A stretch of 64,000 nt of DNA from Oscillatoriaceae cyanobacterium M7585_C2015_266 (lineage in GTDB: Bacteria; Cyanobacteriota; Cyanobacteriia; Cyanobacteriales; Oscillatoriaceae), in the NCBI GenBank assembly GCA_015295835.1, contig DVEG01000020.1, positions 62,001-126,000 on the forward strand, written 5' to 3'. A program made the translations under genes and the position numbers. Numbering within the stretch: position 1 is the stretch's first letter; each line of letters begins with the position of its first letter. The notes beneath the pieces are model-generated. The model did not search any database and had not been told where the DNA came from. It saw only the letters and a program-made list of their open reading frames with translations. This document shows positions 17,393 through 27,118 of this stretch, piece by piece.

Positions 17393-18247
17393 TTAGGAAA
17401 TTGCAGTTGCCATACTACAAGTGGCAGTTATAGAATTATTGAACGGAAAAAAATGTCCCACTGGCCCTGTGCCTTGACCAATTGACAGGGCGTGTTTTAG
17501 GGTACCGGTGACATATTCTTTAGCTTGTTTGACTGCCAACAGCGGCGCTACACCCCGTGCCAGATTAGCTGCGATCGCTGCCGATAGAGTGCAACCGCTG
17601 CCGTGAGTGTTATTAGTTTCAACCTTAGTTGTTTTCAAGGTTTCCCAATTATTCCCATCGAACCAGACATCGACGCCTTTTAAATTGCCGCTCATGCTTC
17701 CGCCTTTTACGAGGGTAGCGGCAGCTCCTAGGGAGCAGATGCGTGCGGCGGCAGCGCGCATATCATCCAGGGTGTGGATTTCTAATCCGCTTAATAATTG
17801 AGCTTCATATCGATTGGGGGTAGCGATCGCTGCTTTTGGCAGCAAAACTTCTCGCAGAGTTATTATAGCATCGTTATCAATTAATTGTGCGCCGGTTCGC
17901 GACACCATTACTGGATCGACTACTAAATTTGCCAGTTTCAAATTTTCTACCTGCTCTGCCACAGCGACTATAATTTCTTTATTCAGCAACATACCAGTTT
18001 TGGTAGCGTAAGCCCCAATATCTTTTACAACTGCCTCTATTTGGGCTACTACTGCTGCTGCTGGTAGGGCATCTACTCGTGTTACTCCCAGAGTATTTTG
18101 GGAGGTGATGCAGGTTATAGCACTGGTGCCATGAACGCAATGGAAGGCAAATGTTTTTAAATCTGCCTGTATTCCTGCGCCGCCGCCGCTATCGGAACCT
18201 GCGATCGTCAATGCTACTGGCACTGGAGCTATATCGGTTGCTGTCAT
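17393..18247 (-). CDS. thiD: Hydroxymethylpyrimidine/phosphomethylpyrimidine kinase
   Basis: ThiD phosphorylates HMP and HMP-phosphate to the pyrophosphate for thiamine synthesis. The ribokinase-fold protein has the substrate motif [18 protein letters not shown] (residues 16-33), DPVMVSRTG near 123, the ATP/anion-hole motif [14 protein letters not shown] (about 217-230), and [10 protein letters not shown]. It is somewhat longer at the C-terminus than typical (284 versus about 265 residues). The ATG at 18247 is well placed. It may be co-transcribed with mrdA; no TPP riboswitch is visible upstream. Confidence 0.94.
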   Translation of the reverse strand: MTATDIAPVPVALTIAGSDSGGGAGIQADLKTFAFHCVHGTSAITCITSQNTLGVTRVDALPAAAVVAQIEAVVKDIGAYATKTGMLLNKEIIVAVAEQVENLKLANLVVDPVMVSRTGAQLIDNDAIITLREVLLPKAAIATPNRYEAQLLSGLEIHTLDDMRAAAARICSLGAAATLVKGGSMSGNLKGVDVWFDGNNWETLKTTKVETNNTHGSGCTLSAAIAANLARGVAPLLAVKQAKEYVTGTLKHALSIGQGTGPVGHFFPFNNSITATCSMATAIS

Positions 18248-18440
18248 AGGCTGAAGTTTTTTCTTTTGAAATTAATATCATTTATTTTATTTAAAATAAA
18301 CCTTCTCCTGCCTTGTTAATTTATGATGCTTATGATGCGAGCGCCTCTTTTTTTTACTTACCCAATATTTTACTTACAAAAACACTTAAATGTTTTTTTC
18401 CTCTTGAATAAAGCCAACTAAAAGTAGGAAACCCAACCTC

Positions 18441-18465
18441 CCCGGCAGCTTTATTGCTCCGGGGT
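18441..18465. terminator. GC-rich hairpin downstream of ftsZ
   Basis: CCCCGG (18441-18446) pairs with CCGGGG (18460-18465), extended inside by AGC/GCT past one bulged C. It lies about 60 bases past the ftsZ stop on the minus strand and lacks a T-run, so its terminator role is positional inference. Confidence 0.45.
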
Positions 18466-18526
18466 ATACCTGTTGCCATACAGAGATTTTAGATTGTCAT
18501 TGCAATCCAAAATCTACAAATCCACC

Positions 18527-19804
18527 TTATCTTGGAGGACGACGTTTTTGGAGAAAGTCGGGAATATCCAAGCCACTTCGTGGTTGTGGTTTTTGCGGCT
18601 CAACAGCAGGGGGAGGCGGTGTCGAGGGTCTATTTATAGTAGGTCGTTGGGGGATAACAGCCTTTTGAGACGGCAGGCTGGGAGTAGTTTCGCCACTAAA
18701 TCCAGTTGCGATCACAGTAATTCGGATTTCGCCTTGGATGCGCTCGTCGATCACCGCTCCGAAAATAATATTTGCATTCGGGTCAACAGCTTCATAAATA
18801 ATATCTGCTGCTGCGCTGACCTCGTGTAAAGTCATATCAGGGCCGCCAGTAATATTAAACACGACCCCTTTTGCCCCTTCGATAGAAGACTCCAGCAGCG
18901 GCGAGGAAATAGCCGTCATAGCCGCTTCCCGTGCTCGTGACTTGCCAGAGCCAATACCGATTCCCATCAAAGCCGAGCCTGCATCTGCCATTACTGCGCG
19001 CACATCGGCAAAGTCAACATTAACTAACCCTGGAATAGTGATGATATCCGAGATGCCCTGCACGCCCTGACGCAGGATGTCATCAGCTATGCGAAAGGCT
19101 TCTTGTACAGGAGTTTGTTCGGAAATCACCGAAAGCAATTTATCATTAGGGATGACTATCAGAGTATCGACACGACTCTGGAGCGCGGCGATGCCTTCTT
19201 CAGCTTGGTTGGAACGGCGTCGACCTTCGAAGGTAAAAGGGCGTGTGACGACGCCGACGGTGAGAGCTCCGAGTTCTTTAGCGACTTCAGCAACAATGGG
19301 GGCTGCGCCCGTCCCGGTGCCGCCGCCCATGCCTGCAGTGATAAAAACCAGGTCGCTATTAGCGAGTGCATTAGCAATTTCGTCACGGGATTCTTCCGCT
19401 GCTTTTTGGCCAATAGCGGGATGCCCACCAGCTCCCAAGCCGCGTGTTAGCTTTTGTCCGATTTGTAGGCGTTTGGGAGCGCTCGACTGAGCGAGAGATT
19501 GGGCATCGGTGTTGATTGACCAGAATTCAACGCCGGTGACATCGCTGGCAATCATGCGATTGATGGCATTGCCGCCACCGCCGCCGATGCCAACGACTTT
19601 AATTTTGGCTACGCTGCTGGGTACTATGTCAGGCATTTTTGTTTCTTCCGCATTCACGCCTTTTCCCTCGCGAGATGGTTTGCCCAAATATAACCCAGCG
19701 TTGCCATAGGGGTTGGAGTTGTCCGTTGCAAACGGAAAACCGATTTGTGCTTGGGAATTGGGGCTGTCATTGCTTAGCCCTTGATTATTATTATTAATTA
19801 TCAT
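18527..19804 (-). CDS. ftsZ: Cell division GTPase FtsZ
   Basis: FtsZ polymerises with GTP into the division ring. The tubulin signature [10 protein letters not shown] is present, together with the N-terminal [15 protein letters not shown] loop and the T7-loop [11 protein letters not shown] segment that supplies the catalytic Asp. The C-terminus ends in [10 protein letters not shown], the conserved partner-binding tail, after a proline-rich linker. The variable N-terminal extension (about 50 residues) is typical of cyanobacteria. I chose ATG at 19804 (425 residues); an in-frame TTG at 19849 is possible. ftsQ lies just upstream on the same strand, the usual cyanobacterial order. Confidence 0.96.
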   Translation of the reverse strand: MIINNNNQGLSNDSPNSQAQIGFPFATDNSNPYGNAGLYLGKPSREGKGVNAEETKMPDIVPSSVAKIKVVGIGGGGGNAINRMIASDVTGVEFWSINTDAQSLAQSSAPKRLQIGQKLTRGLGAGGHPAIGQKAAEESRDEIANALANSDLVFITAGMGGGTGTGAAPIVAEVAKELGALTVGVVTRPFTFEGRRRSNQAEEGIAALQSRVDTLIVIPNDKLLSVISEQTPVQEAFRIADDILRQGVQGISDIITIPGLVNVDFADVRAVMADAGSALMGIGIGSGKSRAREAAMTAISSPLLESSIEGAKGVVFNITGGPDMTLHEVSAAADIIYEAVDPNANIIFGAVIDERIQGEIRITVIATGFSGETTPSLPSQKAVIPQRPTINRPSTPPPPAVEPQKPQPRSGLDIPDFLQKRRPPR

Positions 19805-19974
19805 TGCAGAAGTGGGACGGGGTATAAACAACTCTTCAACTCTAGGCAACTGAAGTTAAATATAGGCTATGTCGTTTATAAAACCAAGCATAGTGATCGA
19901 TAGGGAGTTAGTGGGGCAAGAGACTAGGGCTGCGCAGCAAGAGTAATTGCCGTGCTTGTCTAAAACTATCAAGA

Positions 19975-20808
19975 TTAGGAACCCTTTAGTTTTGTTTTTT
20001 CGGCTGGGGACACCAGTTTTATGGCTGGTGATGCGGGATTTTTCAGATCTATGTAAGCAATCTGGCTAGACTGAAGGCGTTGGGGTAAATTTCGCATCTT
20101 GTCTAAGACGGTTAATTGCTCAACACATTTGGAAATATCCGACCCCAAATGCACGGTTCCCAGTTCGGTTTTTAGGATTAAATTGCTTGGATCTTGCATG
20201 TCAATTTCAAACACTTTTACTGCTGAGCGACTTACGGCTCGATACACTTGTGGCCAATATTGCCGATATTCTTCGGGATTGCCGAGCGCTCTGAGGGTGG
20301 GTAGTTGTACTGTTTGTTCCAAGGAGGTATAGCTTTCTAGGGGTGCCCAGGAGCCGTTTTCGTCTAGTACCCCTAGTTTCGCGCCGGCGGCAGTTGCATT
20401 TGTCGCGTTTCTTTGTGCGATCGCCACTGGATGTCTTTCTTTGATTTGCACTGTTAATCCTGGTGGAAACAAGTGCCGGGTGACGCTGGCTTTGGCTATC
20501 GGGCCAACTTTTTCTAATTTTTTAGCCATTTCTTGTGGTTGCAATCGCAATAGCGACTGCGGATATGATAATGACAGTAGCCCTCGAATTGTCTTTTCTG
20601 AAAGAAATTGGTTACCTTCAATAACAACTTGCTCCGGTTGGCTAATCACCCACCCTGGGCGGGTACTCACCCACAGTAAGCCGCACGCCATACTGCTGAC
20701 TGCAAAAGTTTGCCAAACTGTCTGTAGTACTTTTTGCCGTCGCGCTTGCCGTAACTGTTTGCGTCTACGGTCTAATTCTGTTTGAGAGACTGATGCTATG
20801 CTAGTCAT
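19975..20808 (-). CDS. ftsQ: Cell division protein FtsQ
   Basis: FtsQ/DivIB links the divisome across the membrane. The protein has a basic cytoplasmic N-terminus, one transmembrane helix (about residues 32-50) and then a POTRA domain (QVVIEGNQFLSEKTIRGLLSLSYPQSLLRL). The FtsQ beta domain is in the C-terminal half. The ATG at 20808 gives 277 residues; a TTG at 20820 would add four. It precedes ftsZ by 170 bases on the same strand. Confidence 0.88.
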   Translation of the reverse strand: MTSIASVSQTELDRRRKQLRQARRQKVLQTVWQTFAVSSMACGLLWVSTRPGWVISQPEQVVIEGNQFLSEKTIRGLLSLSYPQSLLRLQPQEMAKKLEKVGPIAKASVTRHLFPPGLTVQIKERHPVAIAQRNATNATAAGAKLGVLDENGSWAPLESYTSLEQTVQLPTLRALGNPEEYRQYWPQVYRAVSRSAVKVFEIDMQDPSNLILKTELGTVHLGSDISKCVEQLTVLDKMRNLPQRLQSSQIAYIDLKNPASPAIKLVSPAEKTKLKGS

Positions 20809-21370
20809 GCTAACTCTCAATTGCCTGAAAGCTGAATATTAATAACTAAATTTAAATTTCTATATAAGTGGCTTTCGCATGGCAGTTTTTTCAATCCGCA
20901 TACCTCCTATAGTTTTTATCTCTGCTGTGAAAAATTTTTCTTTCTCTATTCATACCTATAAGCCAATGGCAGCGAAATTCCTGTTAACATGAGGAGTTGA
21001 GCCGTTTTCCTTGTCGAGGGGAAATTTTCTCAAACCGGCTCCTGCTTGCAGTTGCCCTTGAAACTGGATAGGATACTCTTCGCATGGGTGGGGGCGCCGT
21101 TGGCTTGTTTTTCGGGTTCAGATGGCACGGCTGCTTTTGACTGTGTTTAAGGGGGGATGTTTCTATTTTATAAGCGAACGCTTTGATTTACTGCACTGAT
21201 AAATAAAAATATCCTCGCTTTACAGGAGAGTGACAAGGTAGATTAGTGGTTATAAAAATTGATTTAGAAAAGTGGCCGAGCATGAGGGGTTGGGGCAATC
21301 AGTCGGGAGGAAGCGCTCGCCGCCTATACTGGGCTAATAAACTAGGTTACAAGTATGAGAGAAGGTTTTG
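20809..21370. other. Intergenic region between ftsQ and the P-loop ATPase
   Basis: About 560 bases separating divergent genes. I translated both strands around 21000-21180, the most GC-rich part, and found no coherent protein. I see no RNA structure or repeat I can name. Promoters for both flanking genes must lie here. Confidence 0.5.
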
Positions 21371-22744
21371 ATGACTCCGGATTTGCCGAGATTTTTTAGA
21401 GCCTGTAACCCCAGCATGACCCTCAACTGCGGGAATGAAGAAGATAGAAAATATTATATTGATTTTTCCAGTGTGCGAGGGAGCAACATCATTCGGGAAT
21501 TAGGCAGAACGATCACTCTATTGGCGGGAGACGATCCCAGTTGTCAACTGTTTACCGGGCATATCGGCTGTGGCAAGTCTACGGAGCTGTTTCGACTGAA
21601 AGCTGAGCTAGAAGAAAAAGGATTTCACGTTGTCTATTTTGAGTCTAGTAAAGACTTGGATATGGCAGACGTGGATATTACCGATATATTGCTAGCGATC
21701 GCCCGCCAAGTAAGTGAAAGTTTAGAAAAAATTAAAGTCTACACTCAGCCCCGAGGCTTCAGTGCTTTACTTAAAGGTGCAGCAGAAATTTTACAAAGTC
21801 CAATTCAGCTCGAAGGTGAAGCAGGAATTCCTGGTTTAGGCAGCATCACGGTTGGCGAAGGAGAATTGGGAATTTCCCTTACCGGCGGCATCGGCAAAAT
21901 AACTGCCAAAACCAAAGACAGCCCCAAACTCCGCTCGCAGTTGCGGCAATATTTAGAACCCCGTACTAATACGATTCTCGAAGCCATCAATAAAGAATTA
22001 CTTATTCCTGCCAGCGAGCAACTCAAGCGTATAGGCAAGAAAGGGCTAGTGGTAATTGTCGATAATCTTGATCGTATCGATAGTACCCCAAAAGGAGCAG
22101 GTCGTACTCAACCAGAATATCTATTTGTTGAGCGCGGTGAACAACTTACCAAACTTCACTGTCATGTTATTTACACGATTCCTCTTGCTTTAATTTTTTC
22201 TAATGAGCTTGGGCGTCTTACAAGTCGTTTTGGCGTGAAGCCAAAAGTATTGCCAATGGTGCCGGTACGAGAGCGAGATGGGCGCTATTGTGTTAAAGGT
22301 ATGGCGTTGCTTAGGCAAATGGTACTTGCGAGAGCTTTTCCTGATTTATCTCCGCAACAGCGTTTGCAAGAAATTGAGCAAGTGTTTGATTCTGTTGAAA
22401 CTTTAGACAGGCTCTGTCAAGTAAGCGGCGGGCATGTTCGCAATTTGCTGGGATTGTTATATAGCTGTTTACAGCAGGAAGATCCACCATTGTCGCGCAA
22501 TTGTGTAGAAAATGTGATTCGGGAATATCGTGATGATTTAATTGCTGCGCTCGCAGATGATGAATGGGAATTACTTTTTCAAGCCTTGCAGCAGCAAAGC
22601 GTCATTGGCGATGAAAACTATCAAATTCTCTTGCGGAGCATGTTTCTTTTTGAATACCGTGACGAGAATGGGCGCTGGTTTTGGATTAATCCTGCCCTTG
22701 CCGAAGCCGAAAAGTTCAAATCTTGGCAGTTGCAAAAGGCTTGA
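21371..22744 (+). CDS. P-loop ATPase of unknown function
   Basis: The 457-residue protein has Walker A GHIGCGKST at residues 63-71 and Walker B LVVIVDNLDR, with its first Asp at about 231, so it should bind and hydrolyse ATP. Between them is a glycine-rich insertion (about residues 140-175) rich in LGSITVGEGELGISLTGG-type sequence. The C-terminal third is helical, resembling the lid and winged-helix parts of AAA/STAND ATPases. I recognise it only as a cyanobacterial orphan ATPase; no partner gene is next to it. The ATG at 21371 immediately follows a TTG. Confidence 0.75.
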   Translation: MTPDLPRFFRACNPSMTLNCGNEEDRKYYIDFSSVRGSNIIRELGRTITLLAGDDPSCQLFTGHIGCGKSTELFRLKAELEEKGFHVVYFESSKDLDMADVDITDILLAIARQVSESLEKIKVYTQPRGFSALLKGAAEILQSPIQLEGEAGIPGLGSITVGEGELGISLTGGIGKITAKTKDSPKLRSQLRQYLEPRTNTILEAINKELLIPASEQLKRIGKKGLVVIVDNLDRIDSTPKGAGRTQPEYLFVERGEQLTKLHCHVIYTIPLALIFSNELGRLTSRFGVKPKVLPMVPVRERDGRYCVKGMALLRQMVLARAFPDLSPQQRLQEIEQVFDSVETLDRLCQVSGGHVRNLLGLLYSCLQQEDPPLSRNCVENVIREYRDDLIAALADDEWELLFQALQQQSVIGDENYQILLRSMFLFEYRDENGRWFWINPALAEAEKFKSWQLQKA

Positions 22745-22767
22745 ATAATATATATATTATAAAAAAC

Positions 22768-22793
22768 AGAGACGCAGTTTTGGCTGCGTCTCT
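22768..22793. terminator. Bidirectional terminator hairpin
   Basis: AGAGACGCAG and CTGCGTCTCT pair perfectly over 10 bp around a six-base loop, between the converging ATPase and GH15 genes. Six As precede the stem, which gives a T-run on the minus strand. Confidence 0.7.
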
Positions 22794-22813
22794 ACGAATA
22801 AATAGAAGAGAAT

Positions 22814-25800
22814 TTAAGCAGCGATCGCCTCTTGTCCAAACTCGCTCAAATAACGGAAAGACTTCATAAAATAGCCAGCAGCTTCACTGGGAGATAAATT
22901 GTAGAAAATTCGCCAAGCAGCTGTTTTAAAATCATCATATTTATCCTGTTTATCAGGATAGCGTTCTAAGAAAGAAATCCGCACTGCCTGAGCAATAAGA
23001 ATTTCCAAAACAATATATTCCTCGATTTGCAGACTTTGATTGCGTTCGACGAGAGCAGCCAATTCAGCAAGTGCTTCAATATTTAACTGACGGTATTCAG
23101 GATCAAGTTTGCTCAAAAGGTGATCCACCTTAAGAGCGAAATTCTTTTCTCCCTGAGTCATATCAGCCAGAATCAGATCGCTATCCAAACGGTTGCGGCG
23201 CTCTAATTTATCGCCGATTACTAATCCCTTGCAGTGTTTAAGCAAATTCCAAACCCGGTAGAAAAATCCGTCGGGAACCCGCCCGCGAGAGCCTTCGACT
23301 TGGCGGTGACGATACCAACTTTCTTCTGGCAGAGGCAAGGGATCATTTTCTAGAGGCATCACCACCCAATCGATATCTTGTTCACGCTGTCTGACATGCA
23401 TAGATTCTTGCTGACGCAAGCGCTGATTCATACCTTCATATCCAGTTAAAACTTGCCGCAAGCGAGTTTTGACTTCAAACGGGCTTATATGCATTAAATG
23501 TTCATAAGCCAGATCGAGAGTAACACCCATTTCATAAGCAAGTTCGCTAGTAATAAGCAAAATAAGATAGCCGACACGCAGGGTTAACAGATTGTGAAAG
23601 AGTTCGGGTTCAGCTTTAATTAACAAACCCAGATAAATGAGAATTTCTTGACTGAGGGAGCGATCGCGGATATCCTCACGACAGAATTGGCAAATTTTAT
23701 CCATAATTTCCTCGTGAGACATAGGGTGAGCGATAAGCGAACCCTCACTAAAAGAATGACCTACGACAATTTGCTTCTGACGAGCCAAAATTTCTGTGAC
23801 GGCATCTGACAGCCCGACATCTACCTTTTTCAACAGCCCTGCCGCTGCGCGTGCTACTGCCCACATTGGTTCACCGTTACTTTCCTGAATGCGGCAAGCT
23901 TTAAAATACACCTCTTCTAATAAATCTGCCACCGTCACTGGTTGCGAACTTCCTGCGATTCCGGTATTGAAATCGAGTCCTTTCAAATTAGTTAAAGTGC
24001 GCAGTAGCTCGATTTGCTGGTAAAGATTTTCCGAGGTTCGCAAACTTTCAATTAGCAAATCGATATTAGTTTCGCACTCAAGCAGAAATTCTTGTGTGTG
24101 GCTGAGTGGCCAATTTTTCTCAGGATGGAAGGGCAAATAATAGCAAGCGGGTGCGGCATCTTTAACAGGGGAATGGGAAAAGTTGAAATCTTTCAAGAAG
24201 TCAATTCGTTCGGTGCTCACATTCACCATCCACTGATTTAGATGTACCAGTTTCACTGGTACTCCGTTACACTCACCGGATTTAAACTCTTGGATTAAAT
24301 CGAGTAAGACGCCGGGGGCAGAGTTTAACATACTCTTAGTAATTAGGAGGGTAACGATTGGATTGCCTTCTTCTCTCCAGTGGCGGTGAATGTAAGCCAA
24401 TTCTGTTTTGATTTGGGCGACGAGGAAATGGTAGTCTAGTGTCAGGTAGAATTCGTGCAAGTCTAAGAATGAGGGCAGGAAGACGAGGAGTTTTTCTCCG
24501 ATGCGAAAGATTCTGGAAGTGGTTAAACTACGGAGACGACGTATAGGTCTACCGGTGAGTCGAAGTTTATCATTGCGTCCGATTTGGTGGTAAATTGCCG
24601 ACAAGTCGCAAGCTTGACGTACTTCAATAGGCCATACTTGTTTGGGGGTTTGGGTGACGATTGCTTCAGCGTTCAATCGTCGCTGCAATTCTTCATCTTC
24701 TGCAAGCAGGGCAATTTGTACCAGTGGGTTATATTTTTGACCAATGCGTTTATGGCGTCCCAAAGGGTCGATTTCATCGGTTGAAATCAGCCCTTCTTGA
24801 ATCATTTTTCCAAGATAGTATAATGACTGTGCCCATACGAGGGGGATATTTTCATTAGGCAGACGCTCTTGGCTATGGGGGTGTCGTTTTTCGGCTTCTA
24901 CTTTATCGGCGGGAACGTAATACAATTCTGGTAGGAGGTGGATGCCGTCGCGTTCTACTAGCAGTTGGTCTAAGCACTGTTGGTAGTATTGAACTTGTTG
25001 CGGGTTTTTGTTAAATAGACCATCTAGGACTAAGTAGGTGAAGAATAAGGGCCACTCGCATTCTATGTTTTCAAATTGTTTGAGTTCGCCTGGGTGATAG
25101 TGGAGGCGGTTAGTATCTTCGAGAACGGTTTGATGGCCATCGCGTAAGAAGCGTTTGCAGCCGTAGCGCCCTTTAAGTTTTTCGACGATTTCGTGACGGG
25201 TGCGATCGATGAGTTCGCGGCTTTCGACTGCAAAGGCGGGGAATCCGATAGCGCTGAGGAGGGCGGCGTCGATTTCTTTGGAGGCGGATTCTCTGGGTAG
25301 GAGGGATTCGAGGGTCATGCGGGAGCGAGCGATTTCGTCTGGCAAGACGTAGATGACGGTGGAACCTGTGCCGCCGCGCTCGCCGTATAAATCTAGTCCA
25401 TTCATTGCTTCGAGGGCTGCTTTTGCCATCGCCACTGAACTGGCGTTTAATTCTGGAGAGCCGCTGTTTGTTTTGTTGCCTCGTTCCCAGATGCCATAAT
25501 CCGGGGTGCGGTAAGTCCGCCCTATGTAATAGACTAGATTTTGAATGAAGTTGACTTCATCGACGCTGTAAATTATATGCAACCCAGATGCTGTCATTTG
25601 AGCCAGCATCAGCAGGAATAGGGAAGTGGCATCTAATTGTAAATGGCCCCATTCGTGATCTCCTACTACGACATTTCCTGTGTAGGTGTCGTATTTTGCG
25701 TGCAGGCAGTCGAAGCGTGATTGGGTATGTTTGAATTTTTCTACTTTATCTGCTTGCCGCATCATGCAGAACATCAGCCCTCGCATCAGTTTGATGACGC

Positions 25801-26050
25801 TGTGTTCTAGCTCGAAGGTGCGAATGTGTTTTTCGTTGAATTTTCGATAAGCGATCGCTAGCCCCCAGACGGCTAAAATACTGTATACGTTGTCTCGCAC
25901 CCAGGCATGGGTATAGTCGCCGTGGGCATTGATAGCGGTAGAAGCTGGTAGTAAGCCTGTTACCGGGTTTTGACGAGAGAGAATAACTGCTGATATCTGG
26001 TTGTAGTAATGATCCAAACGGGCTTGCAGGTGGGCGTCTTTTGTGGACAT
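22814..26050 (-). CDS. GH15 / phosphorylase-kinase alpha-like protein
   Basis: A 1078-residue protein whose N-terminal half is an (alpha/alpha)6 barrel of the glucoamylase GH15 type. Recognisable blocks are HAWVRDNVYSILAVW (about residues 48-62), GDHEWGHLQLDATSLFL and IWERGNKTNSGSPELNASSV; the Trp-Glu pair in the last is where GH15 enzymes carry a catalytic acid. The C-terminal half resembles the regulatory part of phosphorylase b kinase alpha/beta subunits. Whether it hydrolyses glucan or acts as a regulator cannot be decided from sequence. There is no signal peptide, so it is cytosolic. The gene is monocistronic. Confidence 0.88.
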   Translation of the reverse strand: MSTKDAHLQARLDHYYNQISAVILSRQNPVTGLLPASTAINAHGDYTHAWVRDNVYSILAVWGLAIAYRKFNEKHIRTFELEHSVIKLMRGLMFCMMRQADKVEKFKHTQSRFDCLHAKYDTYTGNVVVGDHEWGHLQLDATSLFLLMLAQMTASGLHIIYSVDEVNFIQNLVYYIGRTYRTPDYGIWERGNKTNSGSPELNASSVAMAKAALEAMNGLDLYGERGGTGSTVIYVLPDEIARSRMTLESLLPRESASKEIDAALLSAIGFPAFAVESRELIDRTRHEIVEKLKGRYGCKRFLRDGHQTVLEDTNRLHYHPGELKQFENIECEWPLFFTYLVLDGLFNKNPQQVQYYQQCLDQLLVERDGIHLLPELYYVPADKVEAEKRHPHSQERLPNENIPLVWAQSLYYLGKMIQEGLISTDEIDPLGRHKRIGQKYNPLVQIALLAEDEELQRRLNAEAIVTQTPKQVWPIEVRQACDLSAIYHQIGRNDKLRLTGRPIRRLRSLTTSRIFRIGEKLLVFLPSFLDLHEFYLTLDYHFLVAQIKTELAYIHRHWREEGNPIVTLLITKSMLNSAPGVLLDLIQEFKSGECNGVPVKLVHLNQWMVNVSTERIDFLKDFNFSHSPVKDAAPACYYLPFHPEKNWPLSHTQEFLLECETNIDLLIESLRTSENLYQQIELLRTLTNLKGLDFNTGIAGSSQPVTVADLLEEVYFKACRIQESNGEPMWAVARAAAGLLKKVDVGLSDAVTEILARQKQIVVGHSFSEGSLIAHPMSHEEIMDKICQFCREDIRDRSLSQEILIYLGLLIKAEPELFHNLLTLRVGYLILLITSELAYEMGVTLDLAYEHLMHISPFEVKTRLRQVLTGYEGMNQRLRQQESMHVRQREQDIDWVVMPLENDPLPLPEESWYRHRQVEGSRGRVPDGFFYRVWNLLKHCKGLVIGDKLERRNRLDSDLILADMTQGEKNFALKVDHLLSKLDPEYRQLNIEALAELAALVERNQSLQIEEYIVLEILIAQAVRISFLERYPDKQDKYDDFKTAAWRIFYNLSPSEAAGYFMKSFRYLSEFGQEAIAA

Positions 26051-26262
26051 ATTTTTGACCGACAGTCTGCGGATTTTAGTTTGAGAACAATGTAGGATCT
26101 CCTATTTACTCTCGGCAAGAAAGGCGCTCGCCTTTCGGAAAGCAACCGTTTGCCACCTGTATATTTATACTGCCTGCTTTTTAGCCAGCTTCTTTTGGGC
26201 TTTCATAGACACTCCTGCTATTTTTAACATATGGATATAAACTTTATTTAATCATAAATTAA

Positions 26263-26286
26263 TATTACAAATCGTCATTTGTAATA
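26263..26286. promoter_or_regulatory. 10-bp inverted repeat upstream of the WecG-type gene
   Basis: TATTACAAAT and ATTTGTAATA are perfect arms around a 4-base centre, ending 54 bases before the ATG at 26341. The symmetry fits an operator or a leader hairpin. Confidence 0.45.
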
Positions 26287-26340
26287 CTAAAAAGAGAATT
26301 ATTTGCTTTGAAAAAAAACAAAAAAATAAAATAAACAAAT

Positions 26341-27114
26341 ATGGTACAAGCACGAGAACAATTTTCAGTAATGGGGCTGCCAGTTCACTTAATGGATAAC
26401 TATTGTAACTGGTTAAGCGAGCGCCTCAAACAAGGGCTAGGGAGTCACGTAGTAACACTAAATGCCGAAATGACTATGCAAGCGAAAGAAAATCCCGCAT
26501 TAGCAACCGTCATACGTCAGGCAGAGCTAGTGATTCCAGACGGTGCAGGAATAGTTTTTTATTTATGGTTGCACGGAATAAAAGCACGGCGTTGCCCAGG
26601 AATTGAACTCTCGGAGTCTCTTTTGTGGAAAGCAAGCAAAATTTTTTTTGACAGCAGCCATCACTTTAGTAGCAATTTAGAAAAAGACACCTGCTCGATA
26701 TTTTTTTATGGCGGGGCACCAGGAGTTGCACAGACAGCAGCAGAAATATGGCAGAAACGGGTGCCTAAATTAAACATTGTTGGCACACAACACGGTTACA
26801 TTTCCGCAGAAGAAGAAAAGCAACTGTGTCAAAAGCTACAGCAATTGCAGCCGCGTTTGATTTTAGTAGGATTAGGGGTGCCACGTCAAGAACTTTGGAT
26901 AGCTAAAAACCGACATCTCTGCCCCCAGGCAACTTGGATTGGCGTTGGCGGCAGTTTTGATATTTGGGCAGGAAAGAAACAGCGCGCCCCGGTTTGGATG
27001 CAGAAACTGAATATAGAATGGCTTTACCGACTGTATCAAGAACCTTGGCGCTGGCGGCGGATGCTAGTTTTACCGAAGTTTGCGTGGCAAGCCTTATTTA
27101 GTCAAAAGGGCTGA
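26341..27114 (+). CDS. WecG/TagA/CpsF-family glycosyltransferase
   Basis: A 257-residue GT26 enzyme. Family motifs are HVVTLNAEMTMQAKENP (residues 36-52, usually TxNxExxxxA), PDGAGIVFYLWLHG, and VGLGVPRQELWIAKN (about 180-194). The enzyme transfers a sugar such as ManNAc to an undecaprenyl-linked intermediate during surface polysaccharide synthesis; its exact substrate is inferred only by family. The C-terminal membrane-proximal WLYRLYQEPWRWRRM segment is typical. It converges with the ABC ATPase gene, four bases apart. Confidence 0.92.
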   Translation: MVQAREQFSVMGLPVHLMDNYCNWLSERLKQGLGSHVVTLNAEMTMQAKENPALATVIRQAELVIPDGAGIVFYLWLHGIKARRCPGIELSESLLWKASKIFFDSSHHFSSNLEKDTCSIFFYGGAPGVAQTAAEIWQKRVPKLNIVGTQHGYISAEEEKQLCQKLQQLQPRLILVGLGVPRQELWIAKNRHLCPQATWIGVGGSFDIWAGKKQRAPVWMQKLNIEWLYRLYQEPWRWRRMLVLPKFAWQALFSQKG

Positions 27115-27118
27115 TTAT

